Source: Ulvibacterium marinum (GTDB lineage Bacteria; Bacteroidota; Bacteroidia; Flavobacteriales; Flavobacteriaceae). Taken from it: a stretch of DNA of 64,000 bases. The notes under the pieces are model-generated. The model saw only the letters and a list, made by a program, of their open reading frames with translations. It ran no database searches and was not told the DNA's origin. The translations under genes were made by a program, and so were the position numbers. Of the stretch, positions 7,873-15,569 are shown one piece after another (within the stretch, counting starts at the first letter, position 1; each line of letters starts with the position of its first letter). The stretch lies in assembly GCF_003626755.1 (NCBI RefSeq), contig NZ_RBCJ01000003.1, forward strand, positions 997,859 through 1,061,858, written 5' to 3'.

Positions 7873-8212
7873 GATTTTTAATTTGGGGGTTTTGTTTAAA
7901 TGATTTATTCCAAAACGACAATGAATAGAGAATATTGTCTATTATTTTATTTGGAATCTGTTTATCAAAAAAATAGTGATTGCGAATATATGCGCAACTA
8001 AACATAAAATACCCCAAAACAATCCGCTGCTTGCGCATGACTTTGTAGTCTTACCTTTCCTGTAGCCTTCCCTAAAAAATGGAAAGGCTTCGAACTGAGT
8101 TGACCACGGTATCGGCTTGACAAGAAAAAAGCCTCTAGAAGAGGCTTATATGGGTTCAATATTCCAAAAAATATAGGCTTGTGCAGCGATTTCCATTGTT
8201 ACCGAACGTTTT
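7873..8212. other. Intergenic region, no gene
   Basis: A 340-base gap with the second copy of the duplicated lipoprotein 5' region (7873 to about 7942), an imperfect GCCTT..AAGGC hairpin near 8062-8091, and a terminator at 8125-8147. The short minus frame overlapping the lipoprotein start has no protein-like features. Confidence 0.6.
8125..8147 (-). terminator. Rho-independent terminator
   Basis: GCCTCT (8131-8136) pairs with AGAGGC (8140-8145), followed on the minus strand by six Ts. It lies about 65 bases after the lipoprotein gene that ends at 8213. Confidence 0.75.
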
Positions 8213-9103
8213 TTAATTCCAGTACAATCCTTTTCTATGAAGTGAATCAAGTAATTTTCTGGAGATTCCGATTTTTCTGGCAACTTTTACTGAAGATTCC
8301 ATATTTCTTAGCGAATCATTTAGGTACAGGCCAATGAGATAGTCTATATACACGTTTTGGTTTGTCCTTAATTCTCGATTTATGACTTCATTAAATATGG
8401 AATCGTTTAGATGGGCGGCAAGATTGATTCTCGCAATCCTTATGTCGTTGGTGATTTGATGACTTTCAGGTATGTTATTCAACTCTTGAAAAGCTGTGAT
8501 CGTATCTCCATTGGACAATGCTTTCTGATAATTGTAGTAACTTCTATTGGCATCATGTCTATTCTTGGACATAGCAGTATATCGGGAATTAAGTCTGATC
8601 ATGTCCTTTACGCCATCGCTCATCCACTTATCCTCTTTAAAGAAATAGATATCCGAGAGTTTTGGTTTTTTGTCCCATATATCGATTCGGTATTTTATAA
8701 AATAAAATCGAGAGTCCAGCTCCATTAGATAGGTCAACTCAGCATGATTCCCGTCCACAAAATTAGTTTTTACTTGGGTCATTTTTCCGAAAGAATGCCT
8801 AATTTGATTGATTAGCTCAATATTCGCATTTTCAATGTCCTTGGCCAATTCTGATTCATAGATATAATCGAAAACTCCACGTTCAGTGGAATTCAAATTC
8901 GTGACTCTTTTTCGAAACAGACCATGATCCCAAGAGTCCCGAATAAAATCATAATTATATTCTTTTAGAGCTGTGTTCAGCACTTTAACAAAGTCACGAA
9001 TTTTACTCATTTCACCATTCGTGAGAAGTTTAGCCTCGTTTTTATTTTCAAAGTTTTTGCACGAAATCGTAAAGATTAGGATGAATGTTAGAAGGTATTT
9101 CAT
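8213..9103 (-). CDS. Hypothetical lipoprotein
   Basis: 296 residues with a short lipoprotein signal (lipobox ISC at about residues 13-15). The mature part is mixed: an N-terminal region with SWDHGLFRKRV, a beta section around FVDGNHAELTYLMELDSRFYFIKYRI, and a helical C-terminal third (NYQKALSNGDTITAFQELNNIPESHQ) that resembles a short TPR-like repeat. I do not recognise the family. It ends before a terminator and is preceded by the palindromic region 9119-9249. Confidence 0.55.
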   Translation of the reverse strand: MKYLLTFILIFTISCKNFENKNEAKLLTNGEMSKIRDFVKVLNTALKEYNYDFIRDSWDHGLFRKRVTNLNSTERGVFDYIYESELAKDIENANIELINQIRHSFGKMTQVKTNFVDGNHAELTYLMELDSRFYFIKYRIDIWDKKPKLSDIYFFKEDKWMSDGVKDMIRLNSRYTAMSKNRHDANRSYYNYQKALSNGDTITAFQELNNIPESHQITNDIRIARINLAAHLNDSIFNEVINRELRTNQNVYIDYLIGLYLNDSLRNMESSVKVARKIGISRKLLDSLHRKGLYWN

Positions 9104-9118
9104 GGAAAATTAAAATGT

Positions 9119-9198
9119 CGTTAGAGCACATTTCTTTTTGGGCGGGAGTGCCTTGGCACGGAGCAAAAAAGTCAGCTTCAGCTGAATGTGCTCTAACG
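9119..9198. repeat. 80-bp palindromic element with 14-bp perfect arms
   Basis: CGTTAGAGCACATT at 9119-9132 is the exact reverse complement of AATGTGCTCTAACG at 9185-9198. Inside are further arms: CTTTTT with AAAAAG, GTGCC/GGCAC at 9148-9159, and CAGCT/AGCTG at 9173-9183. As a single strand it would fold into a branched hairpin. No reading frame. Confidence 0.7.
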
Positions 9199-9249
9199 GT
9201 TTGGCTATACGCAGTATCCCGAAGGGTATTGCGCATAGGTTTTGTTGTG
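9190..9249 (-). repeat. attC-like imperfect palindrome
   Basis: Read on the minus strand just after the stop of the serine hydrolase gene it begins CACAAC and ends GTTAGAGC. CTATACGCAGTATCCC (9205-9220) faces GGGTATTGCGCATAG (9224-9238) across a 3-base loop, with most mismatches able to form G-T pairs. Placement, size and ends recall integron attC sites, but no integrase gene is in the window. Confidence 0.45.
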
Positions 9250-9250
9250 G

Positions 9251-10276
9251 CTAGTTTTTCTTTTCTAAGATTTTTACAATTCGGTTAATTGTAATTTCCG
9301 ATAAGTTCCATTCGTATCCCTCAAAATCGGTTGTATTAATAAATTGAACTACAACCGCATCTATATCTTTGTGGTATTCTGCAAGGCTTTGATAGCCAAT
9401 AACTAGACCTCCATGATTGTATTCATAAGGATAGATTTCCCTTTCTCCCTCGTCAAATACCGAACCATCGTTTAAGGCTCGCAAGAATATACCCACATCT
9501 TCAGCTGTAGCCAACATCCCATATTCACGAGCTTTAAAATCTTCCTCATATCCCACATAATATCCACTCATAACATCATCTAAATCGACTTCAGTAATCG
9601 AAAAAAAGGTGTTTTTCAACTCTAGGGGAATCAATATTTTCTCTTTGACATACCGATTGTGGCCATACCCTAAAACATCATCCATAATCCTACGAAGCAA
9701 TAAATAATTCGTGTTTGAATATTCATATCCTCCATTAGGTTTAAAACTGGCTGGTAGGTCGAGAGCAAAATCCAAGGCATTTTGGCCATTTTCCTGTTCG
9801 TTTTCCCAATAATCTGGATTATCTGTGAAATTTGGAATACCGGAACGGTGTTGAATCATCATCCTCAAGGTAATTTCTTCAGCATTTTCAATCCTACCTC
9901 TAAGTTCTGGAAGATAATCAATGAGTGTTTTATCAAAAGACAAACGCTTTTCTTTAACCAATTTAGTAGCTGCTACAGCGCTATATAACTTGCTAATACT
10001 GGCAATTTTGAACAATGATTTTGGGTCGGCCGGTATTTTATTTTTTCTATCTTTCCAACCACCTGTGTAATATTCTGGTAGTTTTCCTGCTTGGTCCACA
10101 TAAACGATCATGCCGTCAAACCCATGTCCAATGGCTTCATCTACTTGTTCTTGGACTGTATCCGGTAGTGGAAGTATCCATGCTTTCACCAATATCCGTG
10201 GCACAAAGAACAAGGAGATTGCAGTGCCTAGCAATAATACTATTCTAAATATTTGTTTGGTTCGCTTATTTCTCAT
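9251..10276 (-). CDS. Serine hydrolase (beta-lactamase family)
   Basis: 341 residues with an N-terminal membrane anchor or signal segment (about residues 9-35). Active-site motifs are present: S93-I-S-K96 (SxxK) and Y186-S-N188 (YxN). The third motif is probably the Y-N-H-G-G-L segment near residue 293, a common HxG variant. The family includes D-alanyl-D-alanine carboxypeptidases and esterases, acting in the periplasm. Monocistronic; an attC-like palindrome directly follows its stop codon. The region is AT-rich relative to the genes downstream of 12 kb. Confidence 0.85.
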   Translation of the reverse strand: MRNKRTKQIFRIVLLLGTAISLFFVPRILVKAWILPLPDTVQEQVDEAIGHGFDGMIVYVDQAGKLPEYYTGGWKDRKNKIPADPKSLFKIASISKLYSAVAATKLVKEKRLSFDKTLIDYLPELRGRIENAEEITLRMMIQHRSGIPNFTDNPDYWENEQENGQNALDFALDLPASFKPNGGYEYSNTNYLLLRRIMDDVLGYGHNRYVKEKILIPLELKNTFFSITEVDLDDVMSGYYVGYEEDFKAREYGMLATAEDVGIFLRALNDGSVFDEGEREIYPYEYNHGGLVIGYQSLAEYHKDIDAVVVQFINTTDFEGYEWNLSEITINRIVKILEKKN

Positions 10277-10444
10277 TTTATCTGAGGACTAGTTGCCCTT
10301 ATTTAATTGCTCATAATGGTCCTGGCCATGATTTCGTTCTTGTCTCCGGCGAGCGATCTCTGATTGCGAGAGGAAGACTATGTGTCGAAATTGAACTAAA
10401 AGAACTTATTTTTTAACTCAGTTCGTTGTTGTGCCGTCGTGCTT

Positions 10445-11761
10445 TTAATTTATACTGTTTAAATATTTTTCCAACATAGTATATCCATCTCGGGCGACTA
10501 AATTGCGGTCATCTGGGTTTTGTTTGTCTAGCTTGTTTTTGTCTTCCCAGTAATCAGGTATTCCGTCATGGTCAGTATCAATAGGAGCGGAGGTACTTTT
10601 CAATTCAGGCCAACCACCAACATCGCTTGGAATATTAATAATACCCTTAATCCCATATTTTGTTGTTCCACGAAGAACATCATCTATAATATCTGCATCT
10701 ACTTTATCTCGTTTAGGTAAAGAACAACCCGCATATTTTAGTACAGCTTTATAAGCTTCTTCTGCCGTTTGTTGATTAATTTCTATTGCAGGCCATGGTT
10801 CATTGAGTTTATACGCCGAACTTGTTTTTGTTACACCCAACAAGTTATTATCAGTAACTTCGGGGCTTCCTTCAACGACATTTTCAGAAACCCACCATTT
10901 CCCGGCATCTGCATCTGCATCCCGTGATGAAGGATCTATAATGCAGTTCCTCACTTTTATGTCTGTTGCAGGTCCTGGTTTATAATAATTCGCAACCATG
11001 TTAATCGTAGAATGTTCAATAGGTGGTCTACGTCTATCTCCTTTCTGATGTGCTTCGCCTCCATAGCTACTCGCATATTCCCAATTATAAAGTACGTTGT
11101 TTCTATAATCGTTAAAGCCGCAACCAGAAGCCCAACGTGGGTTTCTACTTGCATTATGAGCAAAAAGGTTGTGATGCCAGGTACCATAGTTATTCCCCCA
11201 GATACCCCCAAATCGATGTTCATCTGTGGTGCCTTTGGGGCAAGCTTCTGCGATTATGCACCATTGAACGGTTGTATTCTCATTATGGTAAAGTGTCATA
11301 GTTTCATCGGTACTCCAACTAGCCGAAATATGGTCAAAAATAATATTCTTATGATACCTACCACCTATTCCGTCATTTTCGCCCATGGAAGGGTCAAACC
11401 TTACTCGGATATAACGAATGATTATATTATTGGCATCTGTTGATAGGTTTCCTTTGATACATATTCCATCACCTGGTGCCGTTTGTCCAGCAATAGTTAT
11501 GCTGTCATTTTTGATGCTAAAATTACCCGTTATCGTACCCGAAACTCTGAAGACAACTGTTCTAGCCCCTTTAGCTTCTAATGCTGCCCTTAGACTTCCC
11601 TTCCCTGAATCATTCAGGTTTGTAACTTCAAATACATTTCCACCACGTCCACCAACAGTATATTTACCATATCCTTCTGCCGTAGGGAAAGCTAATTGTT
11701 GAGACCATGCATAAAACAAAGTCAGTATTGAAAATACTCCTGTTAAAATTAGTTTTCTCAC
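10445..11761 (-). CDS. Pectate lyase (PL1-like), secreted
   Basis: 438 residues with a signal peptide (about 20 residues, ending AWSQ). The mature protein starts AFPTAEGYGKYTVGGRGG and NDSGKGSLRAAL, the standard opening of right-handed beta-helix pectate lyases. It continues with the repeated strands FRVSGTI, ITIAGQTAPGDG, IIIRYIRVR and IIFDHISASWSTDET; the calcium and catalytic segment follows around GTWHHNLFAHNASRNPR. The C-terminus holds DTDHDGIPDYWE, a thrombospondin type-3-like calcium loop. It would cleave polygalacturonate-type substrates by beta-elimination. No SusCD pair is adjacent, so it is isolated from a classical utilisation locus. Confidence 0.88.
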   Translation of the reverse strand: MRKLILTGVFSILTLFYAWSQQLAFPTAEGYGKYTVGGRGGNVFEVTNLNDSGKGSLRAALEAKGARTVVFRVSGTITGNFSIKNDSITIAGQTAPGDGICIKGNLSTDANNIIIRYIRVRFDPSMGENDGIGGRYHKNIIFDHISASWSTDETMTLYHNENTTVQWCIIAEACPKGTTDEHRFGGIWGNNYGTWHHNLFAHNASRNPRWASGCGFNDYRNNVLYNWEYASSYGGEAHQKGDRRRPPIEHSTINMVANYYKPGPATDIKVRNCIIDPSSRDADADAGKWWVSENVVEGSPEVTDNNLLGVTKTSSAYKLNEPWPAIEINQQTAEEAYKAVLKYAGCSLPKRDKVDADIIDDVLRGTTKYGIKGIINIPSDVGGWPELKSTSAPIDTDHDGIPDYWEDKNKLDKQNPDDRNLVARDGYTMLEKYLNSIN

Positions 11762-11808
11762 AATTTCAATTTTAGTTAAAGTAGGCTTGCATGCGGCACA
11801 ACTTATTT

Positions 11809-11882
11809 ATATAGCTATAAAATACATCTTTATACGCCCATATGGGTGTGAAACCGATGGAAAGTGTAATTTATAGATATCC
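11809..11882. repeat. Imperfect hairpin repeat, copy B
   Basis: 11811-11855 aligns to 3765-3809 at 36 of 45 positions. The centre ACGCCCATATGGGTGT is a near-perfect palindrome, and the outer arms (TATAAAATACATCTTT against the complement of AAAGTGTAATTTATA) pair imperfectly. It lies between the SMP-30 and pectate lyase genes. Confidence 0.5.
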
Positions 11883-11941
11883 CAATGGCGCTCCTAAAAT
11901 TGTCCCTACAAAACAAACAAAATTCTTTGCAGTGCGTGTTT

Positions 11942-12835
11942 CTACCGTACCCCGTGCACCTGCATGGCCAAGGTATAGACCGAGTCCATAGCCGTAATAA
12001 AAAGAATATCCTGCTTGGGTCCGCCAAAGGTTACATTGGCCGTCCATTTTTCGGGTATGGGAATATGGTGGATTTGCTGCCCAGTTTTGTCAAAAACAGT
12101 CACCCCGTCCCCGGTTAGGTATACATTGCCCTGGTTATCTACCGTCATTCCATCGGAGCCCAATTCGGCGAAAAGTTTTTTATCGGTCAGGCTACCATCT
12201 GCATTCATCGTATAGGAATAGGTTTTTTTGTCCCCGATATCCGCGACATAGAGCGTTTTTCCATCCGCCGTACCAATGATGCCATTGGGCTGTACATAAT
12301 CCTCGGCCACGATACGGACCTCCCCCATATCCGGAGTGAGGTAATAGACCCGTTTGGCGACCTGCTCCGGTTCCTCATGTGTCCACCAGGGTCTTTTGTA
12401 AAATGGATCGGTAAAATAGATACCGCCATTGGGGTCTACCCAAAGGTCATTGGGGCCATTCAATTTTTTGTCATCAAAATCCTCCACCAAAACCGTGACG
12501 TTTTTTTCGGTATCAATGCGCCACAGTTGCGTCTTTTCATCGGCACAGGACAGCAGATTGCCGTCATGGTCAAAATAAAGCCCATTGGAACGCCCGGAAG
12601 GTTGCAGATAGGTTTCCACGGAATTCGTTGTGGCATCCCATTTTAAGATACGGTCGTTGGGCTGGTCCGTAAAATAGACATCGCCGTTCGGGGCAAGGGC
12701 AGGGCCTTCCGTAAAGTCGTAATCTTCGGCGACCAAGGTCAATTCGGCTCCCTCTGCGACTAGGTTGTTTTCCTGGGCCTTGCCGTGGACACCTAAAACA
12801 AGGAGAACGAGGATTGTGAAGTATTGCTTTTTCAT
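11942..12835 (-). CDS. SMP-30/gluconolactonase family protein, secreted
   Basis: 297 residues with a signal peptide (residues 1-20, ending GKAQ). The sequence is a six-bladed propeller typical of SMP-30/LRE-like proteins: FTEGPALAPNGDVYFTDQPNDRIL, RSNGLYFDHDGNLLSCAD, LNGPNDLWVDPNGGIYFTDPFY, QPNGIIGTADGKTLYVAD, GSDGMTVDNQGNVYLTGD. The E18-equivalent, N and D metal ligands appear in TEGP, NGPNDLW and SDGM. Such enzymes hydrolyse sugar lactones. It is the last gene of the TRAP/aminoacylase cluster, separated by a double-hairpin element, and would act in the periplasm. Confidence 0.85.
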   Translation of the reverse strand: MKKQYFTILVLLVLGVHGKAQENNLVAEGAELTLVAEDYDFTEGPALAPNGDVYFTDQPNDRILKWDATTNSVETYLQPSGRSNGLYFDHDGNLLSCADEKTQLWRIDTEKNVTVLVEDFDDKKLNGPNDLWVDPNGGIYFTDPFYKRPWWTHEEPEQVAKRVYYLTPDMGEVRIVAEDYVQPNGIIGTADGKTLYVADIGDKKTYSYTMNADGSLTDKKLFAELGSDGMTVDNQGNVYLTGDGVTVFDKTGQQIHHIPIPEKWTANVTFGGPKQDILFITAMDSVYTLAMQVHGVR

Positions 12836-12884
12836 TGGATTTGATTTTAATATGGTAATGTACGAATAGAAATTTGATTAGACC

Positions 12885-12945
12885 AAACCCCTCCGGCTTT
12901 CAAAAAGGTCGAAAGCCACCTCCCCTTGGCTAAGGGGAGGATCTA
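12885..12945. repeat. Double-hairpin intergenic element
   Basis: Two adjacent hairpins: GGCTTTC/GAAAGCC (12895-12901 with 12911-12917) and CCTCCCCTT/AAGGGGAGG (12919-12927 with 12932-12940). This arrangement matches a repetitive element common between genes in marine flavobacteria. It lies between the aminoacylase and SMP-30 genes and could act as a partial terminator or mRNA stabiliser. Confidence 0.6.
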
Positions 12946-12952
12946 AGCTTAT

Positions 12953-14602
12953 TTAGTTACCGGTCCATCCGGGGCCGCGGACCACCCGTCCCGGGAAGGC
13001 TCCCGTATGTTCTCCATTCTGCAACACCTGGGTGCCGTTTACAAATACATGTTGTACGCCGGTGGCATACTGATGGGGTTTTGCAAAGGTGGCATTGTCC
13101 GTTACGGTCTCGGGATCGAACAGCACCACATCGGCATAAAATCCCGTTTGTAGCGCACCACGCTTTTTAATCTTTAAATTAGTGGCGGGGAGTGTAGTCA
13201 GTTTATAAATGGCCTCTTCCAAAGGAATCACCCTTTCCTCCCGAACATAATGCCCCAATAAGCGGGCAAAGGAACCATAGGCCCTGGGATGGGTGCTTTG
13301 CTCCAAGAAAACGCCCTCATTGGTATAGGAGCCGGCATCCGAGCAAATGCTCATATAGGGTAGGGCGAGTTTCTTTTTGATATTGTCCTCGGACATGGAA
13401 AAGTAGACCACTTGAATCCGGCTATCGTCCTCGTAAATTAGATCCACCAAAGTCTCGTTGGGTGATTTTTGTCTTTCTTCGGCAACCTCTGCCAAGGTCT
13501 TACCAATAAGGTTTCGAAGTTCCTTATTGCGAAACCCCACCAAAAGGATTTTTTCCGGTGGTACATGAAAATCGATTTCGGCCATCATCTTTTTGCGCTG
13601 GTCCGGTTGTGCTATCAACTTCATGGTAGCGTCGTGACCTCCTTCTTTTGCCCATGCCGGGAGCACCACATTGAGTCCTGTGGAGCTGGCATTGTACATA
13701 TACATGTCCGTGGTAATGGGCAATCCTTCGGTACGGGCATCCTCCACCAATTGTATGGCACTATCCAACAAATGCCAATTGGCGTTGCCCGAAGCCTTAA
13801 AGTGATAGATTTCGGCAGAGATTTTAGCTTCCCGGGAAATGGTGATCAACTCCTGTACGGCATCCAACAAATCCCCTTCCTCGCTACGGATATGGGACAC
13901 GTACATGCCATTGTGTTTGGCAACTTCTTGGGCCAATTCAATAATTTCCTTGGTCTGGGCATGGCCGCTGGGTACATAGATCAAGGAGGTGGACATCCCT
14001 ACGGCCCCTTCTTCCATGGCCTGATTCACCAAATATTTCATGGTATCCATTTCGGATTCGTTGGGCACTCGATTTTCATACCCCATTACGTATTGGCGCA
14101 GGGTACCATTGCCTACAAAGGAAGCGACGTTGGTAGATACCCCCTTCTTCTCCAAAAACTCTAGATATTCGCCCAAAGTGGTCCAAGGAATGTCATAGGT
14201 AATGTCCTGTTGGCCCGCTTTCATCTCCTTCTTCATGGCATCGTTTAAAGGTCCCATGGAATGTCCCTCACCTAGCACGTCAAGGGTAACCCCTTGCCGG
14301 ATATCTCCCTGCGAACGCCCATCCTCGATCAGCGAAACATTGGCCCAACTGAGCATATTAATGAAGCCCGGGGCAACGGCCAGCCCCGTAGCGTCGATTT
14401 CCAAATTGCCTTTTGCACCGTTAAGCTGCCCAATTGCTGCAACCGTATCGGCATTGATGGCAATATCCCCTCTAAAGGATTTTTCGCCGGAACCATTATA
14501 AATCTGTCCATTTTTAATAAGGACATCATAGGTTTTGGGCGATGTACAGGCCATGAAGAGCAGGCTCATCAAAATGAAAAAGAGGGAGCGGGAGTCTTTC
14601 AT
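12953..14602 (-). CDS. D-aminoacylase-like amidohydrolase, lipoprotein
   Basis: 549 residues. The lipobox is FMAC at about residues 16-19, so the enzyme is lipid-anchored. The body follows the N-acyl-D-amino-acid deacylase pattern: DVLIKNGQIYNGSGEKSF at the start, GLAVAPGFINMLSW in place of the usual HxHxD-containing strand, YVSHIRSEEGDLLDAV, EIYHFKASGN, ICSDAGSY, and a C-terminal KKRGALQTGFYADVVLFDP beta-sandwich strand. The first metal motif is altered (N-M-L-S rather than H-x-H-x-D), which is seen in some D-aminoacylase relatives. Substrate is probably an N-acylated D-amino acid or a related amide. It shares orientation with the TRAP genes upstream. Confidence 0.8.
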   Translation of the reverse strand: MKDSRSLFFILMSLLFMACTSPKTYDVLIKNGQIYNGSGEKSFRGDIAINADTVAAIGQLNGAKGNLEIDATGLAVAPGFINMLSWANVSLIEDGRSQGDIRQGVTLDVLGEGHSMGPLNDAMKKEMKAGQQDITYDIPWTTLGEYLEFLEKKGVSTNVASFVGNGTLRQYVMGYENRVPNESEMDTMKYLVNQAMEEGAVGMSTSLIYVPSGHAQTKEIIELAQEVAKHNGMYVSHIRSEEGDLLDAVQELITISREAKISAEIYHFKASGNANWHLLDSAIQLVEDARTEGLPITTDMYMYNASSTGLNVVLPAWAKEGGHDATMKLIAQPDQRKKMMAEIDFHVPPEKILLVGFRNKELRNLIGKTLAEVAEERQKSPNETLVDLIYEDDSRIQVVYFSMSEDNIKKKLALPYMSICSDAGSYTNEGVFLEQSTHPRAYGSFARLLGHYVREERVIPLEEAIYKLTTLPATNLKIKKRGALQTGFYADVVLFDPETVTDNATFAKPHQYATGVQHVFVNGTQVLQNGEHTGAFPGRVVRGPGWTGN

Positions 14603-14668
14603 GTTATGTATTTCAAGATTTGTGATAGAAGGTGTTTGGTCAACTTTGGATCGACCCTCCGTTCTGTT

Positions 14669-15502
14669 TTATAGTTTATTTAGATAGTCCATATTATGTT
14701 GCATACTCTCCAAGGGGGTACTGGCATACTCCTCCTGTTCTATAAAAATGTGTTTGACGCCGGATGCTTTTTGGTGGGCCATCATAGTAGGGATATCCAA
14801 TCCACCTTTGCCAAATTCCGTACTTTCCTTTTTTCGCATATTCATATCCTTTAAATGCCATAAAGGGAAGCGACCCGGATATTTCTGGAAATAGTCCAAG
14901 GGATCTTTACCCCCCACGATTACCCAACCCAGATCCAGTTCCATATGCACCAGATTGGTTTCGGTATTATCCATGAGTACATCAAATAAAACCTGCCCCT
15001 TGTGTGACTCAAATTCGTATTCGTGGTTGTGATACCCGAATTTCAATCCCATTTTTTTACAGGCCTCCCCAGCCTTATTAAAATCGTCGGCCACCTTTTT
15101 ATAGTTGCTTACGGTCTGTCCCCTGGAGGGCATGGAGGAACAGATAAGATATTCCTGATCCGCTTCCACGGCCTCCTCCATGGTTTTTTGAAAGTTATCG
15201 TCCAGATGTACATGCCCACTCACCAATTTCATCCCAAGAGCTTTGCAAGTGGATTGCATCTCTCTGGGCGACAGACCATAATAATGCCCTTTTTTACTCC
15301 GGGCCGATTCAATTTCGGTAATCCCTATGGAAGCGATTTTTTCCAAGGTGCCCTTGGCATCCTTGGCCATTGCGTCACGAAAGGAATACAATTGTACCCC
15401 AAATTTTTGTGTTCCGGGCCATGCCCATGTAAAAGAGGGTAGAAGCAAGGTGCCTACTGCCAATCCTCCCGATTTTTGTAAAAAGCTTCTTCGTGTTTGC
15501 AT
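14669..15502 (-). CDS. Tat-exported sugar phosphate isomerase/epimerase-like TIM barrel
   Basis: 277 residues starting with a twin-arginine signal (QTRRSFLQKSGGLAVG). The mature part is an AP-endonuclease-2/xylose isomerase-like TIM barrel: FGVQLYSFRDAM, ITEIESARSKKGHYYGLSPREM, SGHVHLDD, LKFGYHNHEYEF, LVHMELDLGWVIVGG, WHLKDMN, FIEQEEY. H, E and D ligands of the divalent metal site are in YHNHEYEF, ELDLGW, HLKDM and IEQE. Unlike cytoplasmic isomerases it works in the periplasm, as in 3-keto-sugar pathways. It is next to the TRAP permease gene in the same orientation (67-base gap). Confidence 0.85.
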   Translation of the reverse strand: MQTRRSFLQKSGGLAVGTLLLPSFTWAWPGTQKFGVQLYSFRDAMAKDAKGTLEKIASIGITEIESARSKKGHYYGLSPREMQSTCKALGMKLVSGHVHLDDNFQKTMEEAVEADQEYLICSSMPSRGQTVSNYKKVADDFNKAGEACKKMGLKFGYHNHEYEFESHKGQVLFDVLMDNTETNLVHMELDLGWVIVGGKDPLDYFQKYPGRFPLWHLKDMNMRKKESTEFGKGGLDIPTMMAHQKASGVKHIFIEQEEYASTPLESMQHNMDYLNKL

Positions 15503-15569
15503 GCTTCGGTTTTAGGAATTCGTTTGAATGACTTTTGATTTTATGTTGTTTAAAAGTAGCGCAAAATTC

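Noticed and set aside
7811-8038. 75-residue minus-strand frame upstream of and overlapping the lipoprotein gene
   Set aside because: It runs in another frame through the lipoprotein signal sequence and the duplicated upstream DNA, and has no protein-like pattern.
10277-10444. Possible attC-like site after the pectate lyase gene (GCACAAC near 10432 on the minus strand)
   Set aside because: Only one end fits; I could not find a matching GTT end or convincing arms.
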